From Spirochaetes bacterium ADurb.Bin133 (lineage in GTDB: Bacteria; Spirochaetota; GWE2-31-10; MWDO01): a stretch of 64,000 nucleotides of DNA. The DNA is taken from NCBI GenBank assembly GCA_002070605.1, contig MWDO01000001.1, positions 88,886 through 152,885 on the forward strand. Reading direction: 5' to 3'. The translations under genes were made by a program, and so were the position numbers. The notes under the pieces are model-generated. The model had not been told where the DNA came from. It worked only from the letters and a program-made list of their open reading frames with translations, and ran no database searches. Below are positions 34,547 through 44,167 of the stretch, piece after piece. Within the stretch, counting starts at the first letter, position 1, and the number at the start of each line of letters is the position of its first letter.

Positions 34547-35974
34547 AATCTTTGGATCGAAATTCTCAACGATTTTCTGAGAAAGCCCGATATAATTTGA
34601 CGGCGTTATCTCCAGAAGTTTCTTTTTTTTGTTTTCGTCTATTGCTATTTTATTTGCGAATTTACGGAAATCTTCAATAGTTACGGCTTTGCCTCTGGTT
34701 ATCTCTTTGAGAGCTTCATACGGCTTATCAAAACCCGATATTCTGAGAAGATTTTGAAACGCTTCGGCGATAACTTCGGGATTATTTTCAAGGTCTTCGA
34801 GAATTTTATTTTTATCTACTTCTATTTTGGAAAGTCCCTTTTGTATGGATTGATAAGCGACGAGAGTATGCGCGAAAGCTACTCCGATATTCCTCTGGAC
34901 CGAGCTGTCGCTTAAGTCTCTCTGCAATCGCGAAATGGGCAGTTTTGACGCGAAAAAGTCGAAAAGAGCGTTTGCTACTCCTATATTTGCTTCGGCGTTC
35001 TCAAAATCAATAGGATTTACTTTATGCGGCATCGCCGAAGACCCGATTTCCCCTTTAACTGTTTTTTGTTTGATCCATTTATCCGATATATATCTCCATA
35101 TATCGAGAGAAAAGTCGAGTAAAATGTTATTTATTCTTCTAAACGAATCGAATACTCTGATAAACGAGTCGTGAGGTTCAATTTGAGTCGTAATCGGATT
35201 GCAGACGACAATTATCGGGTCGGAACTATAAAAACGGGAATTCCCGGAATTTTTAGCGGTATTAAATTTATTGATAAATGTATCTGTAAAATTTATCCAA
35301 TCTATCTCCGGTTTAATGAAGTTATGAGCGTTATAGCCGCCCGTCGCGCCGTTTAGTTTGACTGAAATCTTGTTGTTATATAAATAAGCAAATTCGGCTT
35401 TTAATCTGTTTACAAAGACTAATATTTCTTTACCGAACGTCGTCGGGCTCGCCGGCTGTCCGTGAGTGCGGGCTAACGTCGGCGTATCTTTATAATCCGA
35501 CGCGATATTATATAACGCTTCGTATAGTTTTACCGCTTCGGGAAACATCAGATCGTTAACGGCGTCTTTTATCATAAGACCGTAGCAGATATTATTTATA
35601 TCTTCGCTGGTCAAAGCTAAATGAACGTATTCCAAAACGTCGGCAAGCGAGCTCTCTTTAAGTTTTAATTTTATATAGTACTCTACCGCCTTTACGTCGT
35701 GGTTAGTCGCCGGAATATCGCCGTATCCTTTAGTTTCGATATCCTTTACTATCTGCGCGTCGGTTTCGGTTAGGTTCGTCAGGTTTTTTAAATATTTTAT
35801 CTCTTCTTCGGTAAATTTTCGAACGACGGCGCCGTTTTGCGAGAGCTCGATCAGATAGTTTATTTCGACTGCGACTCTATACTTTATGAGAGCGTATTCG
35901 CTGAAGTATTGAGATAAAGCCTTGGTTTTTGAAGAGTATCTTCCGTCGATGGGAGATATTGAAGAGAGAGCCAT
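34538..35974 (-). CDS. purB: Adenylosuccinate lyase
   Basis: PurB cleaves fumarate from SAICAR and from adenylosuccinate in purine synthesis. The superfamily signature is GSSAMPHKVNPIDFENAE (about residues 303-320). The N-terminus ALSSISPIDGRYSSKTKALSQYFSEYALIKYR is of the E. coli PurB subtype, as is the length of 478. The ATG follows AGGAG. The gene is single, with an unrelated chemoreceptor-like gene upstream and bioB converging on it. Confidence 0.95.
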   Translation of the reverse strand: MALSSISPIDGRYSSKTKALSQYFSEYALIKYRVAVEINYLIELSQNGAVVRKFTEEEIKYLKNLTNLTETDAQIVKDIETKGYGDIPATNHDVKAVEYYIKLKLKESSLADVLEYVHLALTSEDINNICYGLMIKDAVNDLMFPEAVKLYEALYNIASDYKDTPTLARTHGQPASPTTFGKEILVFVNRLKAEFAYLYNNKISVKLNGATGGYNAHNFIKPEIDWINFTDTFINKFNTAKNSGNSRFYSSDPIIVVCNPITTQIEPHDSFIRVFDSFRRINNILLDFSLDIWRYISDKWIKQKTVKGEIGSSAMPHKVNPIDFENAEANIGVANALFDFFASKLPISRLQRDLSDSSVQRNIGVAFAHTLVAYQSIQKGLSKIEVDKNKILEDLENNPEVIAEAFQNLLRISGFDKPYEALKEITRGKAVTIEDFRKFANKIAIDENKKKKLLEITPSNYIGLSQKIVENFDPKILR

Positions 35975-36073
35975 ATAGTCTCCTTATTTTAAATCTAAGC
36001 GGATAGCCGGATTTATTTTGTTGATTTAATATAATCCGGATAATATTTGAATTTGGCTTAAAAGTCAAATTAT

Positions 36074-37480
36074 TTAATTAGACGATTTTGACGCCGCCTC
36101 GACTAATTCAAGTCCGAGTTTTCTGTTGGACTTAATAACTTGATTTAACTTTTTTGAGTCCCTATCAAAATTGTTGTTGACGACTTCTATCTCTTTCGAC
36201 AATTCGAGGTTTTCAGTCGAAGCCTGATTTATTACTTCGAGACCGTTTGAAATTTCTTTTCCGCCCTTATCCAACTCTTGCGTTGCAAAAGATATTTGTT
36301 GAAAAACTTTTGAAATATTTTCAAGTTTTTCCGATATTTTCGTGAATATCTCGTTGACTTTATTATTTAAGTTAGCTCCGTTAGAGATTTTAATTTTTGA
36401 TTCTTTTAACAAATCCCCTACGTTGAGAGCGGCGGTCGTCGATTTCTCCGCGAGTTTTCTGATCTCCGTCGCTACGACCGCAAAGCCTTTTCCGGCGTCT
36501 CCGGCGCGAGCCGCTTCAATAGCCGCGTTTAAAGCCAATAAATTGGTGTTTTCCGCTATTTCGTTTATGGACTCGATACTCTCTATCATCATTTTACTGA
36601 ATTTGACAAGTTCGATCATTTCCAGACTGCTTCCTTTAAGCGAATTCATACCTACTTGTACTTCGCTAACGATGTTGTTCATATCTTCCGACGCGTGAGT
36701 CGCGTTTTTGCTTATCTCCTCGATAGAAGCCATTAACTCTTCCGTAGAAGCGGATATCTGTTCGACGCTCGAAGCTTGGCTTTCCGACGCGCTCATCAGG
36801 CGTTTGGATATTTGGCTGTTTTTTTCGCCTAAGCTTTTTATTGATTCTGAAAGCTCCTTTACGACGGAAAGCGTTTTTAACGCGGACTCCTTATCCTCTT
36901 TTATCTCGTTTTCCGTTGTTTTTGATCTGTTAAAAATCTTGTTAATCAGGCCTGTGGTATATACCGAGAAGAAAGTCCCCCAAATAAAGGCAAATAATCT
37001 TATAAGAATCTCCGATCTGGCGTTAAAAAACTCCGGTAAGAAAATGTCGCGGTATATTATAAATATAACTGCGTTGATAACTAAGTTAATTGTTGAAACG
37101 TATATTATCAAACCTACGTCCATATATAATATAAACATAAGAAGATAAGCGAAGGATAATATCCAGACTTCATGGTTGGTATCCAAACTTATATACGTGT
37201 ATATCGGGACAATAAGGCTATACGTTGTCGCAAGAAAATATTTTGCTATGCGTAATTTGTTCTTGAAAGCAAATATTACAATCGTTGAAATAAGATTCAG
37301 CGACGAAGAGCCTATGATAAATATGCCGACATTTTTTACTATTAACGATAACTCCTTTTTCTGGGTCAGCATAGAGACGACATATACTAAACTTCCGACA
37401 AGTATTACTAGCCATAGAAAATTTATTATACTCTTATTGATTTTATTTACGTCTACCGAGCTCATTGTATGATTTTTCAT
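36074..37480 (-). CDS. Methyl-accepting chemotaxis-like protein with polytopic N-terminus
   Basis: A 468-residue protein. The first 185 residues form about six membrane segments with very short loops instead of the usual two helices and periplasmic sensor. No HAMP domain is apparent. The C-terminal 270 residues are a coiled-coil signalling domain with the highly conserved hairpin tip [18 protein letters not shown] and [17 protein letters not shown] that binds CheA and CheW. It therefore probably senses something in or near the membrane, or inside the cell, and feeds chemotaxis. No other che or flagellar genes are in the window. Confidence 0.9.
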   Translation of the reverse strand: MKNHTMSSVDVNKINKSIINFLWLVILVGSLVYVVSMLTQKKELSLIVKNVGIFIIGSSSLNLISTIVIFAFKNKLRIAKYFLATTYSLIVPIYTYISLDTNHEVWILSFAYLLMFILYMDVGLIIYVSTINLVINAVIFIIYRDIFLPEFFNARSEILIRLFAFIWGTFFSVYTTGLINKIFNRSKTTENEIKEDKESALKTLSVVKELSESIKSLGEKNSQISKRLMSASESQASSVEQISASTEELMASIEEISKNATHASEDMNNIVSEVQVGMNSLKGSSLEMIELVKFSKMMIESIESINEIAENTNLLALNAAIEAARAGDAGKGFAVVATEIRKLAEKSTTAALNVGDLLKESKIKISNGANLNNKVNEIFTKISEKLENISKVFQQISFATQELDKGGKEISNGLEVINQASTENLELSKEIEVVNNNFDRDSKKLNQVIKSNRKLGLELVEAASKSSN

Positions 37481-37620
37481 AGGTTATCCTACTATTAATA
37501 GTTTTACTTCATTTATCGGAATATTAAGCCATATCATAACACTATTTTTTACAAGAATTACAAGATTTTTTATTGAAGTTAATATTAAAAAATTGTATCA
37601 TTATCGTCGAGGAGTATAAA

Positions 37621-37908
37621 ATGAACGGAAATCAGCAAAACAAAGAGATTAAAATAAAAATTAACGACTCTGAGTTAAAAGGGCAATATGCAAATCAAAT
37701 AGCGATTATGCATACCAGAGAGGATTTTGTTATAGATTTTATCGCGATGTATCCGCCCGAAGCTATCGTAGGCGCCAGGATTATTACCAATCCCATATCT
37801 TTAAAAAGAATGTCAAACGCAATAGCGGTAAATTTAAAAAAATACGAGGAGCAGTTTGGCGAAATTATAGAGGAAGAGATACGTCCGGTCGACGACAAGG
37901 TTAATTAA
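37621..37908 (+). CDS. DUF3467 family protein
   Basis: A 95-residue cytoplasmic protein with the DUF3467 core: YANQIAIMHTREDFVIDFI, then PPEAIVGARIITNPISLKRM and NLKKYEEQFG. The function of the family is unknown. I chose the ATG at 37621, behind GAGGAG, over one 48 bases upstream. Its stop codon overlaps by one base the start of a lipoprotein gene, so the two are translated together, which may be a clue to its role. Confidence 0.88.
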   Translation: MNGNQQNKEIKIKINDSELKGQYANQIAIMHTREDFVIDFIAMYPPEAIVGARIITNPISLKRMSNAIAVNLKKYEEQFGEIIEEEIRPVDDKVN

Positions 37909-38870
37909 TGAAACGTCTGATTCCGATTGCTATCTTCGTATTGCCGCTGTTATTTACCGGTTGCGCAGATAATAGGGAAGATTTTTATATATTTAACAGT
38001 AAAGATTATTTTTCGGTATACAAGGACAAAGGGGAGACGTTCTCGCTTGTAAAAAGCTTTTTCATGAGGAATTCTTATAAGACAAATCAGGTCAAACTTA
38101 GTAAATTTTCTACTTTTCCCGCTGAAATAAGTAAAATAGCCGCTAAAAAAAACAGAGGAACGATTTTTATGGAAAATTTCTTATATTCGTCCTCTTTTAA
38201 TTTAAAACAAAACTTTGCTAATAAAAAATATAAATTAATAACTTACAATATAGAAGAACTAAACGATTCGGAAAAAGTTGCCTCCACTATTAACTTTTAT
38301 CCGGATTCAAAAATTTTAGCGGATCGGATAATAAGTATTTTAAAAAAGCGATCAAAAACAAAGAACCTATCGGATTGCGCGATAATTATTTCAAATCAAT
38401 TTCAAATTTGCAATAATCTGGAGAAATATATAAAATCTAAATACGGCGGTATTTTTTTTAATAACAACTCTTCAAACAGCGTTATAGTAAAAGATTGGAT
38501 GCTAAAAAACAAAAATCTCTATAAGGCGATAGCGCTTTTTGGGTTTGATCTGAATGCGGCGATAAAAGAACTGGATTTTGACGCTTTTAAAGATAACGTT
38601 TTAATAGAAGTATTAACAGATTACGGAGCCGTATATAAAACTATAGACTATTCGATAAATTTGGATTATGTCAAATTAGTTCAACACGGGCTTCATTCTA
38701 AAAAAACCAAAAAGTATCTGTCCAAAGTTAATAGCGATAACAAAATTGAAAACCTCTTAATTTCAAATAGGAATATTGTAAAAGAGAAAAAATATAGTTA
38801 TAAATACAAAAATAAAATTTTATTAACCGTAAAGAATATTTTTGAAAAGTTTAAGAAAAAATCAAAATAA
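37908..38870 (+). CDS. Hypothetical lipoprotein
   Basis: A 320-residue protein with a signal peptide ending in the lipobox LLFTGC (Cys at residue about 19). The mature part is basic at the C-terminus (KKSK end). Alternating strand and helix segments (for example NRGTIFMENFLY, YKLITYNIEEL, LSDCAIIISNQF and KNVLIEVLTDYGAVY) suggest a fold like type I periplasmic-binding proteins, but I recognise no family. It starts at the stop of the DUF3467 gene, with AAGG inside that gene. Confidence 0.75.
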   Translation: MKRLIPIAIFVLPLLFTGCADNREDFYIFNSKDYFSVYKDKGETFSLVKSFFMRNSYKTNQVKLSKFSTFPAEISKIAAKKNRGTIFMENFLYSSSFNLKQNFANKKYKLITYNIEELNDSEKVASTINFYPDSKILADRIISILKKRSKTKNLSDCAIIISNQFQICNNLEKYIKSKYGGIFFNNNSSNSVIVKDWMLKNKNLYKAIALFGFDLNAAIKELDFDAFKDNVLIEVLTDYGAVYKTIDYSINLDYVKLVQHGLHSKKTKKYLSKVNSDNKIENLLISNRNIVKEKKYSYKYKNKILLTVKNIFEKFKKKSK

Positions 38871-38954
38871 AATTTTTAATAAAATTTTATTTTTGTTGTT
38901 TTTTGTTGTTTATTAATATACAATGAATTTATCTATAAATTTTGAGAAAAGCTT

Positions 38955-40448
38955 ATGAATATTGGAAATTCTCTTCAAACAAAGATGTCGATAGTTCTCC
39001 TTACGTCGATTTTGTCTATTATGATTACGAGCGGGATCGTCTTATATTATATACAGAGGTTCGAGCTCCAAAAAGAAATTGTAAACGATTCAAAACTATC
39101 CTTTAGACGCTTGACAAATTCTCTGAAAGAGCCTTTATGGAATATGGATTATAAGGAGACAAAAAATATCGCGTCGATTGAAATGGAGAATCACGACGTT
39201 TTATCAATACTGGTTTATAACGACAAAAAAGAGAGGATACTGGGCTACTCAAAAGACGAATATTTCAATATAATAGAAGTCTCGGAGCCCCCCTCTAATC
39301 ATAAATTTTTGTTTTATGAGGACGTAATAACGAAAGAAGGACAAGATATAGGCTACCTTAAAATTTATTTTACAGATATATTTCTCAAGCGTTCTTTGCA
39401 AATTCTAATACTAAAATTAATAATCCAAACGATTATTTTGACGATTATCTCTTTGGTCGTTATTTATTTTGCGTTAAATGTCCAGATAATAAATCCGGTT
39501 ATTTTAATGAATAGGACCGTTGGGGAATTCGCAAACAAGCGGTTTGACGCAAGAATCGAAGTAAAAACTAAAGACGAATTGGGCTCTTTGTCGGAAAATT
39601 TTAACAATATGGCTAAAACGATACAAGATTATAGCGAGCGTATGGAGGAGCTTGTCGCCGTAAGAACCGAGGAGTTGAGAGTCGCCAACGACGATCTTCT
39701 TAAGGCAAACGACCAAATGAAAAAAGAGCTTCAAATGGCTCAGAAAATTCAAAAAGCGATTATTCCGAAAACGTTTCCTTTGGTTAACGAATTCGAATTT
39801 TCAGGTATGTATATACCTATGGATTCTTTAGGCGGCGATTATTACGACGTTATAAAAATATCGAATACTAAAATCGGTATGTTAATAGCGGACGTTTGCG
39901 GTCATGGAGTTCCGGCGGCTTTGATTACCACTATGGCTAAGGTTTCGTTCGCCTCCGCCGCTAGAGAGAATAAATCCGCAGGAGAGATAGTGGATCAAGT
40001 TAACGGCGAGCTATACAAAATAATCGGAAATATGGAATATTTAACGGCATTTTTTTGCATAGTCGATATAGAAGAAGAGACGATCGAATATACAAACGCC
40101 GGTCATCCTTCCGTATTTATAGTAAAAAAAGAGGGAAATATAATCGAACTCGGTCAAAACGCTCCGATTATTGGATTTTTGAATGATATAAAGTTTACCT
40201 CAGACAGAGAAAAACTGGAAGATGGAGACAGAATAGTTTTGTACACCGACGGAGTAACCGAAGCGATGAATAAAGACGGAATTCTTTTCGACGTCGGCAG
40301 ATTAAAAAAGATTTTAACTTCAGGTAAAGATATAAAGATAAGCGAATTATTAGAGCATATAACAAAAGAAATTAACCATTTCACAGAAGATAGCGAAATT
40401 AACGACGACGTTACTATGTTAGTCGGCGATTATTTTAAAAAAAGATAG
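38955..40448 (+). CDS. Membrane-bound SpoIIE/RsbU-type serine phosphatase with HAMP domain
   Basis: A 497-residue relative of the 702-residue phosphatase. Membrane helices at about residues 12-32 and 150-175 enclose a small extracytoplasmic domain of about 115 residues. HAMP (NPVILMNRTVGEFANKRFD to ELGSLSENFNNMAKTI), a long coiled coil and a PP2C-type domain follow, with metal-binding GGDYYDVI, ADVCGHGVPAAL, NAGHPSVF and LYTDGVTEAM. It probably controls an anti-anti-sigma or similar partner in response to an outside signal. A family-3 solute-binding lipoprotein gene starts 24 bases after it and could provide the ligand signal; this is inference. Confidence 0.9.
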   Translation: MNIGNSLQTKMSIVLLTSILSIMITSGIVLYYIQRFELQKEIVNDSKLSFRRLTNSLKEPLWNMDYKETKNIASIEMENHDVLSILVYNDKKERILGYSKDEYFNIIEVSEPPSNHKFLFYEDVITKEGQDIGYLKIYFTDIFLKRSLQILILKLIIQTIILTIISLVVIYFALNVQIINPVILMNRTVGEFANKRFDARIEVKTKDELGSLSENFNNMAKTIQDYSERMEELVAVRTEELRVANDDLLKANDQMKKELQMAQKIQKAIIPKTFPLVNEFEFSGMYIPMDSLGGDYYDVIKISNTKIGMLIADVCGHGVPAALITTMAKVSFASAARENKSAGEIVDQVNGELYKIIGNMEYLTAFFCIVDIEEETIEYTNAGHPSVFIVKKEGNIIELGQNAPIIGFLNDIKFTSDREKLEDGDRIVLYTDGVTEAMNKDGILFDVGRLKKILTSGKDIKISELLEHITKEINHFTEDSEINDDVTMLVGDYFKKR

Positions 40449-40472
40449 AAAATAATTTTAAGGAGATTTTTT

Positions 40473-41300
40473 ATGAAACGTTTTTATTTGATTGTTTTTT
40501 TAGCGCTGATTTTATCGTCGATAGGGTGTAAAAAACAAGAAACCGCTACGGTTACGACAATTTCGACGGAAACAAACGACGCGGACGAAGGCGTTAGAGA
40601 ATTTATAATCGCCGGTATTCCGGAAGAGCCAAACAGATGGTTTGACGCAAACGGAAAAATGGTAGGTATAGATATAGACATTATTGAGTATATTATGAAG
40701 AAAATGGAAATTCCGTATAAAATTATTCTGGAGTCCTCGTCGGCCAGACTTGAAGCAAATTGGATGAGCGACCAACCCCCTTACGATCTTGTTTTTACCT
40801 ATTCTCATAAAGCGGAGAGAGAGACTTATCTATATTACGCTAAAGAGTCGCATATCGAATTTTCATGGAATTTTTTTATTAGAAAGGAAGACGAGGGAAA
40901 GTATAAATTTGAAAAATGGGAAGACCTCAAGCCGTATAAAATCGGCGCGACTCAGGGTATCTCGTATTCCGATGAATTTTGGAAAGCGCATGCCGACGGT
41001 CTATTCGATCTCGATATAGTTCAAAAAAATGAAATTCAAATGGATAAACTTCTTGCAAAAAGAATAGATATGGTTCCATTAAATACGCAAGCGACTCTTT
41101 GCGAAGCAAAAAAGAACGGATTCTTAGATAAAATATCGTATTTACCGAAGCCGATCAAATCAAAGCCGTATTATAATACCTTTGTTAAGAAATCTAGTTA
41201 TCCGGATTTAAACGGTATAATGGTAAAATACGATGAAATTCTTAAAGAGATGAAAGCCGACGGAACGTTAAAATCTTTACTATCTAAATACGGATTATAA
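40473..41300 (+). CDS. Family-3 solute-binding lipoprotein
   Basis: A 275-residue lipoprotein with lipobox SSIGC (Cys about residue 19). The mature region matches extracellular solute-binding protein family 3, which binds polar amino acids: IPEEPNRWFDANGKMVGIDIDIIEYIM, YDLVFTYSHKAERETYLYYA, YKIGATQGISY and ending LKEMKADGTLKSLLSKYGL. Its permease and ATPase genes are not adjacent; instead it follows a membrane phosphatase gene, so it may serve sensing as well as transport. AAGGAG precedes the ATG. Its end overlaps gpmI by six bases, tail to tail. Confidence 0.88.
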   Translation: MKRFYLIVFLALILSSIGCKKQETATVTTISTETNDADEGVREFIIAGIPEEPNRWFDANGKMVGIDIDIIEYIMKKMEIPYKIILESSSARLEANWMSDQPPYDLVFTYSHKAERETYLYYAKESHIEFSWNFFIRKEDEGKYKFEKWEDLKPYKIGATQGISYSDEFWKAHADGLFDLDIVQKNEIQMDKLLAKRIDMVPLNTQATLCEAKKNGFLDKISYLPKPIKSKPYYNTFVKKSSYPDLNGIMVKYDEILKEMKADGTLKSLLSKYGL

Positions 41301-42869
41301 CCTCTCTATTATCGAAATTCCATCCATGACTTTTGGTTTTTCCAGTTTCATTATATCCAAAAGAGTCGGGATAAGGTCTGCGAGTTTTCCGTCGGTCGGC
41401 TTGATTCGTATTTTATCTTTTTGCAACTCTTTATCGTTGGAAATAATAGATAGCCACACCATATTGTTTGTATGCGCAGTCATCGGGGCGCCGGAGGTAT
41501 AATCGATCATCTGTTCGGCGTTGCCGTGATCCGAGGTTAGAAGAACTACGCCGTCTTTCTTTAGTATCTCGTTAACGACAAGCCCTACGCATTCGTCGAC
41601 GACTTCGCAAGCTTTTTTAGCCGGCTCAAATCTTCCGCAGTGACCTACCATATCGGGATTTGCAAAATTAAGAACTATCACGTCGTATTTATCGCTTTTT
41701 ATCGCTTCGATGGCTTTATCTTTTACTTCGTAAGCGCTCATTTCAGGTTTTTCGTAATATTCGCTAACGTCCTTTGGCGAAGGGATTAGTATTCTGTCCT
41801 CCCCTTCAAAAACGACGTCGGATTGACCGTTAAAAAAGAAAGTAACATGCGCAAATTTCTCGGTTTCGGCTATTCGAAGTTGTTTTAAGCCCTTATCTGC
41901 AAGATATTGCCCAAAAAGATGCGAAAGATCCGCCGGGGGAAACGCTATTTCGACTTCCGCTCTGGAACTTTTCGCTACGTCTTCGTAATACTCCGTGAAA
42001 CAAATATATTTAAGATTATTATATTTTTTAGTTTCAAATTCTTTAAATCCGTCTAAAACAAACGCTTTTGTAAGTTCTCTTGTTCTATCCAGGCGGTAAT
42101 TAAAGAATATAGCGCAATCTCCGTCTTCTACCGGTTTAAAGCCGGTTATCGTTCTCGGTTTGATAAATTCGTCGTTTTCGCCTTTGGAGTATGCGTCGTT
42201 GACAGCGTCGTAAATAGAAGGAAAATTGCCATAGTTTTTACCCGTCGTCAACATATCGTAAGCCAACTGTACTCTATCCCATCTATTGTCTCTATCCATC
42301 GAGTAGTATCTGCCTGTAATGGATGCAAAAATCCCTATACCGGTTTTATTCATCTCGTTTTCAACTACTTTTATATATCCTTTTGCGGACTGAGGAGGAG
42401 TGTCTCTTCCGTCTGAAAATACGTGAATCAAAATCTGATCTTTTTTTAGCCCCAATTTTTGAGCCAAAACTAGAATCGCGATCAGGTGATCGCTATGGGA
42501 GTGAACTCCCTGATCTTGAACCAAGCCCCATATATGAACTTTTTTTCCGTCGGCTTTGGCGCTATTAAGGGCTTTTATTAAGACTTTGTTATCGTAAAAA
42601 GTCCCGTTTTCGATCTCTTTATTAATCCTAACGAGCGATTGATAAACGACTCTTCCGGCGCCCATATTCAAGTGCCCTACTTCGGACGATCCCTGATTGG
42701 AAGGGGGGAGTCCTACGTTTTCGCCCGAAGCGACTATAAGCGCCGTCGGGTAATTGGCGACGTAATTATCGTGATTTGGCGTATGCGCATGATAAACGGC
42801 GTTAGCTCTAAAATCCGGATTGTACCCCCAGCCGTCTCTTATAAGAAGCATATATGGTTTTTTTGACAT
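41295..42869 (-). CDS. gpmI: 2,3-bisphosphoglycerate-independent phosphoglycerate mutase
   Basis: GpmI interconverts 3- and 2-phosphoglycerate in glycolysis using two manganese ions and a phosphoserine. The catalytic Ser is in NQGSSEVGHLNMGAGR (about residue 61; more usual MGNSEVGH), and the alkaline-phosphatase-like metal motifs RDGWG at the start and LTSDHGNAEQM and MTAHTNN near the end are complete. Length, 524, is normal. The Leu of the usual LDGWG is Arg here. It is monocistronic, with a repeat array upstream of its start. Confidence 0.95.
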   Translation of the reverse strand: MSKKPYMLLIRDGWGYNPDFRANAVYHAHTPNHDNYVANYPTALIVASGENVGLPPSNQGSSEVGHLNMGAGRVVYQSLVRINKEIENGTFYDNKVLIKALNSAKADGKKVHIWGLVQDQGVHSHSDHLIAILVLAQKLGLKKDQILIHVFSDGRDTPPQSAKGYIKVVENEMNKTGIGIFASITGRYYSMDRDNRWDRVQLAYDMLTTGKNYGNFPSIYDAVNDAYSKGENDEFIKPRTITGFKPVEDGDCAIFFNYRLDRTRELTKAFVLDGFKEFETKKYNNLKYICFTEYYEDVAKSSRAEVEIAFPPADLSHLFGQYLADKGLKQLRIAETEKFAHVTFFFNGQSDVVFEGEDRILIPSPKDVSEYYEKPEMSAYEVKDKAIEAIKSDKYDVIVLNFANPDMVGHCGRFEPAKKACEVVDECVGLVVNEILKKDGVVLLTSDHGNAEQMIDYTSGAPMTAHTNNMVWLSIISNDKELQKDKIRIKPTDGKLADLIPTLLDIMKLEKPKVMDGISIIERL

Positions 42870-42948
42870 AATTTTTCCCTTGTTATTAAAGATAAATCTA
42901 AAATATTATAAAAAAAAAATGAAGTCAATACAATTATTACTTAAATAT

Positions 42949-43190
42949 CGCCCCGTCAATTTATTGGGGGAAAATAATTTGACACATATGGAGCTGCATG
43001 CGCCGCGTCGCGCTCCCCGACGAATAATTTGACGCATATGGGTCTCATAACCGCCGCCGCGCTTCCTGATAGAAATTGACACATATGGATCTATACTCGC
43101 CGCGTCGCGCTCCTCGAGAGAAAATGACACATATGGAGCTATACGGCGCTGTGTTCCCCGAGAAAATTTGACACATATGGGTCAAAAAAA
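42949..43190. repeat. Intergenic palindromic element 4: tandem array of five CATATG boxes
   Basis: The 404-base gap between gpmI and the MBL-fold gene holds five boxes at 42979-42990 (TTGACACATATG), 43029-43040 (TTGACGCATATG), 43076-43087 (TTGACACATATG), 43124-43135 (ATGACACATATG) and 43168-43179 (TTGACACATATG), the start-to-start distances being 50, 47, 48 and 44. The linkers resemble each other (G-A/G-x-CT, GC-rich core like CGCCGCGTCGCGCTCC, then CGA and AAAA), so the unit is a tandem repeat of about 48 bases. The left end CCCCGTCAATTTATTGGGGG (42951-42970) is the family terminal sequence. The last box, with GGTCAA after it, is an almost perfect 18-base palindrome. Confidence 0.85.
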
Positions 43191-43273
43191 ATATTTAAAG
43201 AAAATCCTTGAAATATTTAATATAATCGGTAAATATATATTTTAGATGAGAATATTTCTCTGGGAGGGGAGTT

Positions 43274-44167
43274 TTGTTTAAAGTAAAGTTTTGGGGCGTG
43301 CGAGGGTCTCTGCCTTGTCCCGGACCTACCACCGCAAAATACGGCGGCAATACCGCTTGTATTCAGATTAAATTGGATCAGGATTATCAGATAATTATCG
43401 ACAGCGGAACGGGTATCAGAGAGTTGTCGGCTTCTCTTCTATCCGATCCGGAAGTAAAGAAACCTTTAAAGATTTTTTTGTTTTTAACTCACACTCATTG
43501 GGATCACATTATGGGATTCCCTTTTTTTACGCCGATATACATACCGAACGCGGAACTTACTATCCACGGTCCGGTATCCTTTGAGGACGAGCCGCTTGAA
43601 AAAGTTATCGGAGGGCAGTTGACTTACAGATATTTCCCGATACGCATAGAGGAGCTCAAATCTAAAATCGACTACGTCAGATTAAAAGAGGGGAGTTTAG
43701 ATTTGCCAAACGGAGTAAAGGTCAGTTATAAATTCTTAAATCACCCCATACTGTGTCTTGGGTATAGAATCGAATATGAAAATAAGATCCTGGCTACATG
43801 CTACGATCACGAGCCTTTTGCAAATTTATTTGAAGGGGATCCCGAAAATGAAGAGGAGGGAAAAAACGCAGCTCTTGAGCAGAATTATAGAGTTTCTCAA
43901 TTTTATAAAAACGCCGATCTGTTAATACACGATTCTCAATACTCTACTTCCGAATATAAAAAATATGTAGGCTGGGGACACTCTACATATAAATACGCTA
44001 TAACTCAAGCGCTTAAAGCCAACGTAAAAAATTTGGCGCTGTTTCACCACGACCCAAACAGAACGGACAAACAACTTGATAATATAAAGGAGACGTTTAA
44101 TCCAAAATTCTTAAAATACGGTTTAAACGTATTTCCGGCTTATGAAAAACAAGAGATCGAGCTATGA
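43274..44167 (+). CDS. Metallo-beta-lactamase-fold hydrolase (beta-lactamase superfamily domain 2)
   Basis: A 297-residue cytoplasmic protein with FWGVRGSLPCPGPTTAKYGGN at the start, the metal site THTHWDH (about residues 74-80), LIHDSQYS and GWGHSTYKYA, and a closing LFHHDPNRTD. This is the RNase Z/phosphodiesterase-like branch of the fold, in which some members cleave cyclic phosphates. The start is TTG at 43274 behind GGAGGGGAG. Its stop overlaps the dnaE start by four bases (ATGA). The coupling to dnaE may be incidental. Confidence 0.85.
   Translation: MFKVKFWGVRGSLPCPGPTTAKYGGNTACIQIKLDQDYQIIIDSGTGIRELSASLLSDPEVKKPLKIFLFLTHTHWDHIMGFPFFTPIYIPNAELTIHGPVSFEDEPLEKVIGGQLTYRYFPIRIEELKSKIDYVRLKEGSLDLPNGVKVSYKFLNHPILCLGYRIEYENKILATCYDHEPFANLFEGDPENEEEGKNAALEQNYRVSQFYKNADLLIHDSQYSTSEYKKYVGWGHSTYKYAITQALKANVKNLALFHHDPNRTDKQLDNIKETFNPKFLKYGLNVFPAYEKQEIEL

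Noticed and set aside
7064-43179. TTGACA in the repeat boxes as -35 promoter elements
   Set aside because: The match comes from the palindrome itself; no consistent -10 follows at 16-18 bases in the copies, and boxes occur in both orientations.
42949-43190. CRISPR array
   Set aside because: The repeated part is only about 12 bases and imperfect, the intervals are similar to one another rather than unique, spacing drifts from 44 to 50, and the same box occurs singly at other places. No cas genes are nearby.
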